Positions 16,275 to 25,456 of a DNA stretch of 64,000 bases are shown here, piece by piece. The position numbers and the translations under genes are program-made. The DNA is taken from positions 2,666,001-2,730,000 of the forward strand of contig NZ_JAFDSS010000001.1 in the NCBI RefSeq assembly GCF_017831975.1. The letters are read 5' to 3'. The notes under the pieces were generated by a model, which had not been told where the DNA came from, did no database searches, and worked only from the letters and a program-made list of their open reading frames with translations. The stretch is from Microbacterium terrae (GTDB taxonomy: Bacteria > Actinomycetota > Actinomycetes > Actinomycetales > Microbacteriaceae). Position 1 is the first letter of the stretch, and each line of letters begins with the position of its first letter.

Positions 16275-17266
16275 GTCAGGTCCACTTTCTCGTCGGGGAA
16301 GACTCTCCGCTGGATCCAGGTCACGACCAGCACGATCACCAGCAGCACGACCGCCATCGCCGAGGCGAGGCCGACCTGCCGGAAGTTGAACGCGGTCTGG
16401 AGCGTCTGGATCACGAAGGTCGCGCTGCCGTTCGCGCCGCCGGTCATGATGAACGGGATCTCGAACACGTTGAGGCTTCCCGCGATGGCGAGGATGAACG
16501 AGAGACCCACCACCCTCCGGATGCCGGGGAAGATGATCGCCCGGAACTGCTGGAAGCGATTGGCGCCGTCGAGGTCTGCAGCCTCGTAGAGCTCCGAGGG
16601 GATGGACTGGATCGCGCCGAGGAACAGCACGAAGTTCAGGCCCGTGTACCGCCAGACCGATGTCGCGGCCAGGCTCCAGTTGACGACGTCCGGGTCACCG
16701 AGCCAGTGGGGCGTGTCGGCGACCCCGAACCACCCCAGCACCGTGTCGAGGGTGCCGCCGGGCTGGAACAGGTAGAGGAACACGAACCCGATCGCCACGC
16801 CGTTGATCAGGTAGGGGAAGAACAGCACGCCGCGGAAGAAGTTCGAGAACCGCGTGCTGAAGCTGAGGATCGTCGCGAAGTAGAGCGCTATGGCCATCTG
16901 CACGAACGACGCCGCGAAGTAGTAGAGGCTGACGAAGAACACGCCGAAGACGCGCGGGTTCGTGAACACCTCGACGTAGTTGGCGACCCCGACGTACTCC
17001 TTGGTGAGGTCGAGCCCGTCCCAGTCGGTGAAGCTGTACCACATGAGGTTCACCGCCGGCCAGTAGGTGAACACGAGGAGCAGCCCGACCGAGCCGATCA
17101 GGAACAGCCAGGGCGTGAGCCGGCGGCGCAGCGCCGACCCCGGGGCGGATGCCCGCGGCCCGCCGGAGGTCCCGCGGGAGAACCCGCGGAACCTCCGGGA
17201 GCGCACGGTGCTCGAGAGAACGGCGGGAGCGCCCGCAGGCGCGGTTCCCGGTGCCGTGAGTGCCAT
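16271..17266 (-). CDS. Carbohydrate ABC transporter permease (MalF/UgpA type)
   Basis: Partner of the MalG-type permease, 331 residues. After a Pro/Ala/Arg-rich cytoplasmic tail the first helix is LTPWLFLIGSVGLLLVFTYW. YSFTDWDGL follows, the usual extracytoplasmic motif of UgpA-like permeases. The EAA loop is ELYEAADLDGANRFQQFRAI. It lies 21 bases after the binding-protein gene and overlaps the next permease gene by four bases. Likely imports beta-manno- or galactomanno-oligosaccharides, judged from the linked hydrolases (inference). Confidence 0.94.
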   Translation of the reverse strand: MALTAPGTAPAGAPAVLSSTVRSRRFRGFSRGTSGGPRASAPGSALRRRLTPWLFLIGSVGLLLVFTYWPAVNLMWYSFTDWDGLDLTKEYVGVANYVEVFTNPRVFGVFFVSLYYFAASFVQMAIALYFATILSFSTRFSNFFRGVLFFPYLINGVAIGFVFLYLFQPGGTLDTVLGWFGVADTPHWLGDPDVVNWSLAATSVWRYTGLNFVLFLGAIQSIPSELYEAADLDGANRFQQFRAIIFPGIRRVVGLSFILAIAGSLNVFEIPFIMTGGANGSATFVIQTLQTAFNFRQVGLASAMAVVLLVIVLVVTWIQRRVFPDEKVDLT

Positions 17267-17287
17267 GCTTCCGTCGTCCTCTCGCCG

Positions 17288-18613
17288 TCAACCGGCCAGC
17301 TGCTCGCTGGATGCACCCCAGCGTTCGTTGAGCTCGTCGAAGTACGACTGCTTGTCGCCGTCAGCCGCGCCGCGGGCGATGTCGATCATCGCCTGCCGGT
17401 ACAGCGGGCCCCACAGATCGATCTGCGAGTCGTTGGAGATATCGCTGAGCAGGCTCTCCTTGCCGGCGGGTGCCGGGTTCGTCTCCATCAGTTCGACGCC
17501 CTCCTCGGTGAAACCGGCCAGGTTGTCGGGCAGCGGCTTCGCCGACACCGTCGAGACCATTCCCTGCGTCTCGGTGAAGCCCGAATCCTCCAGCAGCCAC
17601 TGGATGAAGGCCCAGGCCGCGGCCTTGTGCTCGGAGTGCTTGCTGACGCCGAGGTTGTAGTCGCCGCCGATGATCGCGTACTGCTTCCCGTCGAGGTTCG
17701 ACGGGAACGCCATGTACCCGATGTCGTCTGCGGATGCGCCGTTGTCCTCGGCCGCCGCCTGCATCTGCGAGATCGCCCACGACCCGAGGATCATGGTGCC
17801 GATCTTGCCGGTGCCGAGGTCGACCTTCGACTGCTCCCAGTTCGTCGTCAGCGGGTCCTCTTCGGTGAGGCCGGCCTCGACGGCGTCATAGAACACCGAG
17901 TCGATCGCGTAGATGTCGGTGCCCTCCGTCCACGGCGCCGTGTTCTCGGCCATGTTGATGCCGGCATCGGGGTCGTTCGTGATGGCGCCGAGGCTGCCCA
18001 TGCCCTGCGTGAGCGGCCACCCGTCCTTGTAGTTCGTGTAGAGGGGGATGGCGTCGGTGTTGTCGCGGATCTGCTCGAGCGCGGCGAGGAACTCCTCCTC
18101 GTTCTTGGGCAGCTCGGTGATGCCGGCCTCCTCGAACACCGCCTTGTTGTACAGCACGCCGTTGGCGTTCCCGCCGATGGCCAGACCGTACTGCGTGCCG
18201 TCGTAGGTGTGGGTGGTGAGGAACCGGTAGGTGTCCTGGAAGTCCGCCGTCTCGCCGAGCGGCTCGAGGAACTGCTCGAACTGGCTGGGCTGCATCGTCG
18301 GGATTCCGATGACGTCGCCGTAGTTCGTGGTGCTCAGGCGGGTCTTCATCTCGCCCTCGTAGTCGGTGATCCCCTCGAACGTCACCGTGACGTCGGGGTA
18401 GACCGACTGGAACTCCTTCGCGTACTCGTCGAATGTCCCGTCCGCGATCAGATCGGTCCGCCAGGTGATGACTTTGATGTCGCCGCTCGGCTCGCCGTCG
18501 ATCGCATTGGCGCTGTCGTCGCCGGTCGACGAGCCGCCGCCTGCGCAGGACGTCAGCACGATCGTCGCCGCAGCGAGTCCGACAAGGCCGACCATTGCCT
18601 TGCGAGTGCTCAT
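17288..18613 (-). CDS. Extracellular sugar-binding lipoprotein, family-1 (CUT1)
   Basis: First gene of the mannan operon; delivers oligosaccharide to the two permeases. It is 441 residues. The start MSTRKAMVGLVGLAAATIVL is preferred: it has GGGAG nine bases upstream and gives a lipoprotein signal peptide ending LTSCAGG. Mature-protein blocks such as ITWRTDLIADGTFDEYAKEF, GVLYNKAVFEEAGI and AWAFIQWLLEDSGF are typical of MalE/UgpB-type proteins. A LacI-type operator pair and promoter lie directly upstream, so expression is probably sugar-inducible. Confidence 0.95.
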   Translation of the reverse strand: MSTRKAMVGLVGLAAATIVLTSCAGGGSSTGDDSANAIDGEPSGDIKVITWRTDLIADGTFDEYAKEFQSVYPDVTVTFEGITDYEGEMKTRLSTTNYGDVIGIPTMQPSQFEQFLEPLGETADFQDTYRFLTTHTYDGTQYGLAIGGNANGVLYNKAVFEEAGITELPKNEEEFLAALEQIRDNTDAIPLYTNYKDGWPLTQGMGSLGAITNDPDAGINMAENTAPWTEGTDIYAIDSVFYDAVEAGLTEEDPLTTNWEQSKVDLGTGKIGTMILGSWAISQMQAAAEDNGASADDIGYMAFPSNLDGKQYAIIGGDYNLGVSKHSEHKAAAWAFIQWLLEDSGFTETQGMVSTVSAKPLPDNLAGFTEEGVELMETNPAPAGKESLLSDISNDSQIDLWGPLYRQAMIDIARGAADGDKQSYFDELNERWGASSEQLAG

Positions 18614-18682
18614 GTGATTACTCCCTTGTATCCCAGGTGCCCGACTTCGCCGGCGGGATCCGTCCCACCCTCGGGCGATGAC

Positions 18683-18720
18683 AGCGTAGGACAAAAGCGC
18701 TTGAGTTGTAAAGCGCTTTA
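18683..18720 (-). promoter_or_regulatory. Promoter with paired LacI-type operators for the mannan operon
   Basis: On the minus strand a -35 TTTACA (18707-18712) and -10 TACGCT (18683-18688) are 18 bases apart. The perfect palindrome TAAAGCGCTTTA (18709-18720) overlaps the -35. A second AAAGCGCTT copy (about 18694-18702) sits inside the spacer, with centres 16 bases apart. The layout fits repression by a LacI-family protein, most simply the divergent one at 18882. Confidence 0.7.
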
Positions 18721-18881
18721 TGCAATTCTGTCCTTCGTTGTCCTCTCGCAGTCGACTACTCTCTGATCATCCTGATCAGGATTTTCTTCGGCTGCCGCGA
18801 ACCGGATGACGACGGATGTCGCGCCGAATGTCGCCTGTGCCCACCGATGGCATCGGCGAATCGACGCACGGGAGAGGTGCC

Positions 18882-19898
18882 ATGTCGGTTCAGCAGCGGG
18901 CGACGCTCGACGACGTCGCGCGTCTGGCGGGAGTGAGTCCGAAGACGGTCTCGCGGGTGTACGCGCAGCGCGAGAAGGTCTCGCCCGACACCGCCGAGCG
19001 CGTGCTCTCCGCCGCCAAGCGGCTGCGCTTCCGTCCGAACTCCCTCGCTCGGAGCCTCCGGCGCGGCGGCGTCTCGACGACCGTCGGGTTCATCATGGGC
19101 GAGCTGCGCAACCCGTTCTACTACACCGTCGCCTCCGGCATCGAGAAGGCTCTCGCCGCCCAGGGGTTCACCCTCATCGTCGCCACGACGGACGACTCGG
19201 TCGAAGGCGAGGAGCGCGTCGCCGACACGCTCCTCGCACAGCGCGTCGGCGCGCTGCTGCTGATTCCGGTCAGCGACGACCAGTCCTATCTCGACGGCGA
19301 GCGGCAGCTCGGCACTCCCGTGATCGCCATCGACCGGCCGGCGCGCAATCTGGTCGCCGATGCGATCGTGCTCGAGAACCGTCGCGGCGCGGTCGAGGCG
19401 ACGACGGCACTCATCGCCGGCGGTCACCGCCGCATCGCGTACGTGTGCAATCCCGCCTCCGTCTACACGCAGACCGAGCGTGTGCGCGGGTATCGCGAGG
19501 CGCTGATCGCGGGCGGGATCGACCCTGATCCGCGGTGGGAACGACTGCTCGATGACCCGACGGCTCCGGCCGATGCCGTCATCCGGGAGCTGCTCGACCA
19601 GCCCGACCCGCCGACGGCGATCATCGCTGGCAACAACCGCGTGTGCGTCGGCGCGCTCCGAGCGCTCCGCGACCTCGCGTCCCCGCCCGCGCTCATCGGC
19701 TTCGACGACTTCGAGACGGCCGATGTGCTGGGCGTCACCGTCGTCGGCCACGACCCGGCAGAGATGGGGCGTCGCGCCGCGCTCCTCGCCATCGAGCGCA
19801 TGGCCGACCCCACGGCGTTCACCACCCAGATCGAGCTTCCCACCCGCCTGATCCCGCGTGGATCCGGCGAGCGCCCACCAGCAACGGAGACCGCATGA
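18882..19898 (+). CDS. LacI-family transcriptional regulator of the mannan/galactomannan locus
   Basis: 338-residue repressor encoded divergently from the mannan transport operon. HTH: ATLDDVARLAGVSPKTVSRV, then the hinge LRFRPNSLARSLRRG and the effector domain with NPFYYTVASGIEKAL, AIDRPA and ALIGFDDFETADVLG. The start MSVQQRATLD is chosen over an earlier ATG because GAGAGG lies seven bases upstream and the HTH then begins at the usual place. Its stop overlaps the alpha-galactosidase start (ATGA). It likely binds the AAAGCGCTT operators just upstream and is released by an oligosaccharide or sugar phosphate (inference). Confidence 0.93.
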   Translation: MSVQQRATLDDVARLAGVSPKTVSRVYAQREKVSPDTAERVLSAAKRLRFRPNSLARSLRRGGVSTTVGFIMGELRNPFYYTVASGIEKALAAQGFTLIVATTDDSVEGEERVADTLLAQRVGALLLIPVSDDQSYLDGERQLGTPVIAIDRPARNLVADAIVLENRRGAVEATTALIAGGHRRIAYVCNPASVYTQTERVRGYREALIAGGIDPDPRWERLLDDPTAPADAVIRELLDQPDPPTAIIAGNNRVCVGALRALRDLASPPALIGFDDFETADVLGVTVVGHDPAEMGRRAALLAIERMADPTAFTTQIELPTRLIPRGSGERPPATETA

Positions 19899-22033
19899 CA
19901 ACGACCGACGTCATCCAGCTCGAAGCCGACGGCCTCAGTGTCGTCCTCGACCCGCGCGGCGCCGGGCTGCCGACCGTGCTCCACTGGGGTGCATCCGTCG
20001 GCCGCCTCGATGCGGCGGCCCTCGGCGCACTCGCCGATGCGGTCGGTCGGCAGTCGGCTCCCGGCACGCTCGACGCCCCCTGGCAGGTGTCGCTCGCCCC
20101 CGCCGAGTCCGATGCCTGGAGCGGACGCCCGGGCCTCCAGCTGCGGCGCGCGGGCGTGCAGCTGCATGTGCGGTGGACGCGGGTCGAGATCGAGGCGTCG
20201 GATGCCGCATGCACCGTCACCGCGATGGACGAGGCGACCGGACTCGTCGGCACCTGGCGTCTCGCGATCGAACGCGGCGTGCTGTGGGCCGAGGGCTCGC
20301 TCTCCCACGGCGGCGCGGCGGGCTCGCCGCCGATCGAGGTCGAGTGGTTCGAGCTGACGATGCCTGTCCCGTCGAGTACCGACCACCTGCTCGCTTTCGA
20401 CGGACGCTGGACGCGGGAGAAGCGCCCCGTCATCATCGGCATGCCCGCCGGCTCGACCGTGCGCCAGTCGCGCCGGGGCCGCCCGGGGCACGACGCCCCG
20501 ACGTTCTTCCTCGCCTCGGAGGGTGCGCCGACCTGGCGCGCCGGACGCACCTGGGGCGTGCACGCCGCCTGGCCCTCCGACGTCACCTACCGCGTCGACC
20601 GCGTCACCGACTCCGTCACCCTCCTCGGCGCCGGCGAGATGCTGCGCCCGGGCGAAGTCGTCCTGGCTCCGGGAGATGTGTACTCCACGCCGCGCATCGC
20701 ATTCGTGCACACCGAGGAGGGTCTCGACGGCATCGCCGCCCGCTTCCACACCTGGCTGCGCGGGCGGGCGCAGCATCCGTCGTCTCCTCGTCCTCTCACC
20801 CTCAACACCTGGGAGGCGGTCTACTTCGACCACGACCCGGCCCGCGTGACGGCACTCGCCGATCTGGCAGCGGAGCTCGGCATCGAGCGCTTCGTGCTCG
20901 ACGACGGCTGGTTCGCGGCTCGTCGCGACGACACCACTGGACTCGGCGACTGGACCGTCGACCGCACCGTGTGGCCCGACGGCCTCGCACCGCTCGCCGC
21001 CCGCGTTCACGATCTGGGCATGCAGTTCGGTCTGTGGTTCGAGCCCGAGATGATCAGCGTCGACTCCGATCTCTACCGCGCCCACCCCGACTGGCTGCTG
21101 CACGATCCACGCCACCTCGAGCACGACGCGGGCCTGTCGTGGCGCACCCAGTACGTGCTCGACCTCGCGCAGCCGGGCGCCTTCGCACACGTGCTCGGCC
21201 AGATGGATGCCCTCGTGACCGAGCTCGGCATCGACTACATCAAATGGGACCACAACCGCGATCTCGTCGAGTCGGTCCACGACGGGCGCCCGGGCGTGCA
21301 CGGCCATACTCTCGCGACACTCGAGCTCATGCGTGCGCTGAAGCTGCGGCATCCGTCGCTCGAGATCGAGTCGTGCTCGAGCGGCGGTGCGCGCACCGAT
21401 CTCGGCGTTCTCGAGGTGACCGACCGCGTGTGGGCGAGCGACTCCAACGACCCCGTCGAGCGTCAGGACATCCAGAAGTGGACCGGCCTGCTGCTTCCGC
21501 CCGAACTGGTCGGCGCCCACGTCGGCCCCGGCGAGTCGCACAGCTCCGGCCGCGTGACGCCGCTGTCGTACCGCATGGCGACGAGCCTGATGGGCTCGGC
21601 CGGCTTCGAATGGGACATCCTCACCTGCACCGACGACGAGTCCGCCACGATCAGCGCGTTCGCGCAGCTGTACCGCGAGCTGCGCCCCATCGTCCACCGC
21701 GGCGTCACAGTGCATCCCGAGCTGCGCGACCCGTCCTGGCGGGTCACCGGCTTCATCGCGCCAGAGCGCGACGCGGCAGTCGTCGTCGTCGCGACGATCG
21801 CCTCACTCGAAGACGCCCGCCCCGAGCGACTGCGCATCCCCGGACTCGACCCGGGCGCCACCTACCGGGTGCGCGTGCGCCGCGAGGTCGGCGAGGCAGC
21901 CCACGGCTGGATCACCCCGCCCTGGTTCACCTCCGCGGTCGAGCTCCCCGGCTCGGTGCTCGAGCAGGTGGGGCTGCAGCTGCCGACGCTCTGGCCCGTC
22001 CAGGCGTTCGTGCTCCACCTCGAGCGGGTGTGA
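19895..22033 (+). CDS. Alpha-galactosidase, GH36 family
   Basis: Removes alpha-1,6-galactose branches, for example from galactomanno-oligosaccharides. It is 712 residues without a signal peptide. It has an N-terminal beta-supersandwich, a central TIM barrel with LNTWEAVYFDHD and FVLDDGWFAARRDD, and a C-terminal beta domain. The nucleophile Asp lies in YIKWDHNRDL and the acid/base Asp in WASDSNDPVERQ. SCSSGGARTDLG is a further GH36 signature. It is translationally coupled to the LacI gene. With the divergent mannosidase and mannanase it completes a galactomannan degradation set. Confidence 0.95.
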   Translation: MTTTDVIQLEADGLSVVLDPRGAGLPTVLHWGASVGRLDAAALGALADAVGRQSAPGTLDAPWQVSLAPAESDAWSGRPGLQLRRAGVQLHVRWTRVEIEASDAACTVTAMDEATGLVGTWRLAIERGVLWAEGSLSHGGAAGSPPIEVEWFELTMPVPSSTDHLLAFDGRWTREKRPVIIGMPAGSTVRQSRRGRPGHDAPTFFLASEGAPTWRAGRTWGVHAAWPSDVTYRVDRVTDSVTLLGAGEMLRPGEVVLAPGDVYSTPRIAFVHTEEGLDGIAARFHTWLRGRAQHPSSPRPLTLNTWEAVYFDHDPARVTALADLAAELGIERFVLDDGWFAARRDDTTGLGDWTVDRTVWPDGLAPLAARVHDLGMQFGLWFEPEMISVDSDLYRAHPDWLLHDPRHLEHDAGLSWRTQYVLDLAQPGAFAHVLGQMDALVTELGIDYIKWDHNRDLVESVHDGRPGVHGHTLATLELMRALKLRHPSLEIESCSSGGARTDLGVLEVTDRVWASDSNDPVERQDIQKWTGLLLPPELVGAHVGPGESHSSGRVTPLSYRMATSLMGSAGFEWDILTCTDDESATISAFAQLYRELRPIVHRGVTVHPELRDPSWRVTGFIAPERDAAVVVVATIASLEDARPERLRIPGLDPGATYRVRVRREVGEAAHGWITPPWFTSAVELPGSVLEQVGLQLPTLWPVQAFVLHLERV

Positions 22034-22113
22034 CCCGCGAACTCCGCGGTTCGCCTGATGAGGATCCGACCGCCTGACCGGCTCCGCCCCGATCGCGCCG
22101 TCACCGAGCACCA

Positions 22114-22152
22114 CGCCGGGCGGGCGATAGTCTCTTTATCGCCCGCCCGGCG
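22114..22152. terminator. Perfect 16-bp GC-rich hairpin after the alpha-galactosidase gene
   Basis: Arms 22114-22129 and 22137-22152 are exact reverse complements with a seven-base loop. No T tract follows. The 3' arm lies close to the SD of the cardiolipin synthase gene (start 22185), so it could act as a terminator or as a leader structure for that gene. Confidence 0.7.
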
Positions 22153-22184
22153 CCGTCGGGCCCCGTCGCTCCGGAGTGTGCGCC

Positions 22185-23654
22185 ATGGACACGCTGCTGT
22201 TCACCAATCTGTCGTGGGTCGTCGCGCTCGCGGTGGTCGTGGTGATCGACGTCGTCGCGCTCGTCTACATCCCGCGCGACCGCAAGCCGACCGCCGCGAT
22301 GGCGTGGCTGCTGCTGATCTTCGCGCTGCCTCTCCTCGGCATTCTCTTCTATCTGCTGATCGGCAATTTCCGTCTTCCCGAGAAGCGCCGCACCGAGCAG
22401 GCCCGCATCGACGGGATCATCCGTGACCGCACCGCCGGGGCCACGACAGCGGATGCCGCCGCGTGGCCGCGGTGGTTCCAGCGCGTCGTCGAGCAGAACC
22501 GCACCCTCACCGCGCTGCCCGCGGTCGACGGCAACGAGGCATCCCTGATCGGCGACTACCAGGCGTCCATCGACGCCATGGCCGAGGCCATCGGCACCGC
22601 CGAGCGCTACGTGCACGTGGAGTTCTACATCGTGTCGTGGGACGACACCACCCGCGGATTCTTCGCCGCGATGGAGGCGGCCGTCGCCCGCGGCGTCAGC
22701 GTGCGGCTCCTCGCCGACCACATCGCTTCGCGCAAGGTCACGGACGCCGACAAGACGTTCGCCGAGCTCGACCGCATCGGCGTGAAGTGGGCGTGGATGC
22801 TCCCCGTCATGCCGCTCAAGGGCAAGTACCAGCGCCCCGACCTGCGCAACCACCGCAAGCTCGTCGTCGTCGACGACAAGATCGCATTCGTCGGCTCTCA
22901 GAACCTCATCGACCGCACCTACAACGCGCCCAAGAACATCAAGCGCGGCCTCATGTGGCAGGAGCTCGTGACGAGCGTGCGCGGTCCGATCGTCGCCGAG
23001 GTGAACACCGTCTTCCTCTCGGACTGGCTCATCGAGACCGGTGAGCGGCTGGATGCCCTCGAGCACACACCCGCGAGCGAGATCGCCCCGGTCGCGGAGG
23101 CTTCGCTCACCTGCCAGCTCGTGCCGAGTGGACCCGGGTACGACACCGAGAACAACCTGCGGCTGTTCCTCTCGCTCATCCACGGTGCGACCGAGAAGGT
23201 CATCCTGACCAGCCCCTACTTCGTGCCCGACGAGGCCATGATCTACGCGATCACCACGGCGTGCCAGCGCGGGCTCGACGTGCAGCTGTTCGTGTCGGAG
23301 CTCGGCGACCAGGCGATGGTCTACCACGCCCAGCGGTCGTACTACGGGGTCCTGCTCGAGGCGGGCGTGCGCATCTTCCTCTACCCCGCCCCCTACATCC
23401 TGCACTCCAAGCATTTCTCGATCGACGACGACATCGCCGTGATCGGCTCGAGCAACATGGACATCCGCTCGTTCAGCCTGAACATGGAGATGTCGCTGCT
23501 CGTGAAGGGCGCCTCGTTCGTCGATCAGATGCGCGCGGTCGAGCAGGACTACCGCGACAAGGGCCGCGAGCTCACCCTCGACGAGTGGCGGCAGGAGCCG
23601 GCGAAAGCGACGTTCCTCGACGGGGTCGCCCGGCTCGCCTCGGCGATCAACTGA
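22185..23654 (+). CDS. cls: Cardiolipin synthase, phospholipase D family
   Basis: Membrane enzyme condensing phosphatidylglycerol (or a CDP-diacylglycerol partner) into cardiolipin. It is 489 residues. Two N-terminal membrane helices (about 8-30 and 40-62) with YIPRDRKPTAAMAWLLLI between them are typical of ClsA. Two HKD motifs are present: HRKLVVVD around residue 222 and HSKHFSID around residue 408, each followed by FVGSQN or IGSSNMDIR. The ATG has CCGGAG upstream at good spacing; an in-frame GTG nine bases earlier is possible. It stands alone between a hairpin and a convergent gene. Confidence 0.94.
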   Translation: MDTLLFTNLSWVVALAVVVVIDVVALVYIPRDRKPTAAMAWLLLIFALPLLGILFYLLIGNFRLPEKRRTEQARIDGIIRDRTAGATTADAAAWPRWFQRVVEQNRTLTALPAVDGNEASLIGDYQASIDAMAEAIGTAERYVHVEFYIVSWDDTTRGFFAAMEAAVARGVSVRLLADHIASRKVTDADKTFAELDRIGVKWAWMLPVMPLKGKYQRPDLRNHRKLVVVDDKIAFVGSQNLIDRTYNAPKNIKRGLMWQELVTSVRGPIVAEVNTVFLSDWLIETGERLDALEHTPASEIAPVAEASLTCQLVPSGPGYDTENNLRLFLSLIHGATEKVILTSPYFVPDEAMIYAITTACQRGLDVQLFVSELGDQAMVYHAQRSYYGVLLEAGVRIFLYPAPYILHSKHFSIDDDIAVIGSSNMDIRSFSLNMEMSLLVKGASFVDQMRAVEQDYRDKGRELTLDEWRQEPAKATFLDGVARLASAIN

Positions 23655-23754
23655 CGATCCGCCCGACCGCGGCGGGCGTCTCGGGCGCACGCTGCGAGAC
23701 GGCGCAGGTCTCCGCCGGCAGGTTGACCCACCGGCGGAATCAGACGGTGCGCAG

Positions 23755-24168
23755 TCAGACGGTGCGGCCGCACATGCCGCACACGCCGACCGCCGACACC
23801 TCGACGAAGCAGTCCGGGCACATCGCGCGCACGACGTCGAGGTCGGGCTTGCGCACCGGCACGCGGTCGGCGCGGGGAGCGCGGTCGGCGCGCGGCGCGC
23901 GGGAGGCCGGGCGGGCTGCCGCGGCCGGTGCTGCCACCGGAGCGGGCGCGGCGGCGGGCGTGTGGAGCAGGCAGTAGAACCGCACGTAGCCACTGTGCTG
24001 CTTGGGGTGGCGGTGCTTGACAGCCCAGAGTTCGGTGCGCTCGCGCGGTGCGGAGTCCGGCCCGCAGGTGGCGCAGCGTGCCGGTTCGCCGGGAGCGACC
24101 TCTGACACGAGGGTGGGGCTGTCGAATGCGAGTCCGTCTCGCCAGTCCGACGACGCGACGATCTTCAT
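23755..24168 (-). CDS. Small zinc-ribbon-like protein of unknown function
   Basis: 137 residues starting MKIVASSDWRD, with GAGAGG upstream. An N-terminal segment contains one CATCG pair and an isolated Cys in FYCLLHTP. The middle is a low-complexity Ala/Pro/Arg stretch with repeated APRADR units (about residues 70-105). The C terminus has CPDC and CGMC pairs that could form a second zinc site. I recognise it as a type of protein common in Microbacteriaceae but know no assigned function. It is convergent with cls. Confidence 0.75.
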   Translation of the reverse strand: MKIVASSDWRDGLAFDSPTLVSEVAPGEPARCATCGPDSAPRERTELWAVKHRHPKQHSGYVRFYCLLHTPAAAPAPVAAPAAAARPASRAPRADRAPRADRVPVRKPDLDVVRAMCPDCFVEVSAVGVCGMCGRTV

Positions 24169-24333
24169 AACAGCCCTCTCCTGCAAGCCCGAACGGTTTC
24201 GAGCGCCCTTCCATTGTCCCCCACTGCGGGCGGCTCCAGTACCGCGTCGACGTGAACGCCCGGCGACCAGCCGGTGCCGGGCCGCGTGCTAGCGTGAGGC
24301 ATCCGTCGACGGCTGAACGGGAAGGATGCCGCC

Positions 24334-24612
24334 ATGGCCGGCCTGCTCCGCAGCCTCCTGCTCTTCGCGGCAGCAGCCCTCGGCATGGCCGCCTCCACCG
24401 ACACGTCGACCGCTGCCGCCGTCGCCGTCGTGATCGCGGCGATGCTGCTCGCCGCCGTCGTCGTCCACGCGCTCGCACCCGCCTCGACGACCGCAGCCCT
24501 CCTGGCCCCACGCCGCGAGATCGACGTCAGCGCTCCGGTGTCGCAGAGCGATCCGGATGCCGCGGGCCACGCACGCCCGCGAGCACCGGGGATCGCGGCC
24601 TCGGCCGCGTGA
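24334..24612 (+). CDS. Small membrane protein (DUF6412-like)
   Basis: 92 residues with two closely spaced hydrophobic helices (about 4-20 and 25-48) and a polar, Ala-rich C-terminal tail containing APRREIDVSAP. GGAAGGATG upstream provides a possible SD. Small proteins of this look often precede a YidC-type gene in actinobacteria. Here the YidC paralogue starts 83 bases downstream on the same strand. The role is unknown; an accessory to the insertase is a guess from neighbourhood. Confidence 0.65.
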   Translation: MAGLLRSLLLFAAAALGMAASTDTSTAAAVAVVIAAMLLAAVVVHALAPASTTAALLAPRREIDVSAPVSQSDPDAAGHARPRAPGIAASAA

Positions 24613-24695
24613 TCCCGCCTCACCCCGCACGGGGGTGATCACCGCGCGATGCGCGGCCGTTCCGGTTCCCACACACACCGACGAACGGATCACCC

Positions 24696-25445
24696 GTGGA
24701 CATCTTCGCCATCCCTGCACTCGCCGCCCTCCTCGACGGGGCGCAATCGACCTTCCTCGCCCTCTCCGACCTCCTCGCCCCACTCGCCGGCGCATCCGCG
24801 ACAGCCTGCGCGATCGTGCTGATCACGCTGCTGGTGCGCGCGGTCCTCATCCCGGTGGGCGTCTCGCAGGCTCGCGCCGAGCAGGCGCGCGCCCGCCTCG
24901 CCCCTGAGCTGCGGGAGCTTCAGCGCCGCCATCGCCGTGATCCGGAACGGCTTCAGCGCGAGACGATGAGGCTCTACGCAGACCACGGCACGTCGCCGTT
25001 CGCCGGCTGCCTGCCGCTGCTGCTGCAAGCACCCGTGGTCGGCCTCATCTATGCGGTCTTCCTGCACACGACGATCGCCGGGAACGCGAACGTGCTCCTC
25101 GCCCATGAGCTCGCCGGCGTGCCCCTCGGCACCAGCATCGCCGGCGCGATCGGCGCCGGCGCCCTCGACCCGACCACCGCGCTCGTCTGCGGAGCGGTGG
25201 TCGTGCTGATCGCCGTGGTCGGCGAAGCCACCCGCCGGCTGTTGCGACCGCCGGTCGATCCGGCCGCCGAGGCGGGCCCGCTGACCTCACCCGCTGCGGT
25301 GCAGATGGTGGGGGCTCTGCAGTTCGCCACGGCCGCCATCGCGCTCTTCGTTCCGCTGGCGGCCGCGCTCTACCTCCTCACGACAGTGGCGTGGACGCTC
25401 GGGCAGCGACTCGTGCTGCGGCGCCGGTTCCCGCTGCCGCGGTGA
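24696..25445 (+). CDS. YidC/Oxa1-family membrane protein insertase paralogue
   Basis: 249-residue polytopic protein that helps insert and fold membrane proteins. The first core helix contains LITLLVRAVLIPVG with the family's conserved arginine in the hydrophilic groove. A charged helical hairpin (about 58-95, ARLAPELRELQRRHRRDPE) and the signature GCLPLLLQAPVVGLIYAVF follow. There is no large N-terminal periplasmic domain, as usual in Gram-positives. The start is GTG. Its location away from the rnpA/rpmH region suggests a second, specialised copy (inference). It is convergent with the ABC exporter genes. Confidence 0.88.
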   Translation: MDIFAIPALAALLDGAQSTFLALSDLLAPLAGASATACAIVLITLLVRAVLIPVGVSQARAEQARARLAPELRELQRRHRRDPERLQRETMRLYADHGTSPFAGCLPLLLQAPVVGLIYAVFLHTTIAGNANVLLAHELAGVPLGTSIAGAIGAGALDPTTALVCGAVVVLIAVVGEATRRLLRPPVDPAAEAGPLTSPAAVQMVGALQFATAAIALFVPLAAALYLLTTVAWTLGQRLVLRRRFPLPR

Positions 25446-25456
25446 TCAGGCGACGA

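Noticed and set aside
16175..18766. Open frame of 863 codons antisense to the sugar transporter genes
   Set aside because: Same reasoning: compositional shadow crossing three real genes.
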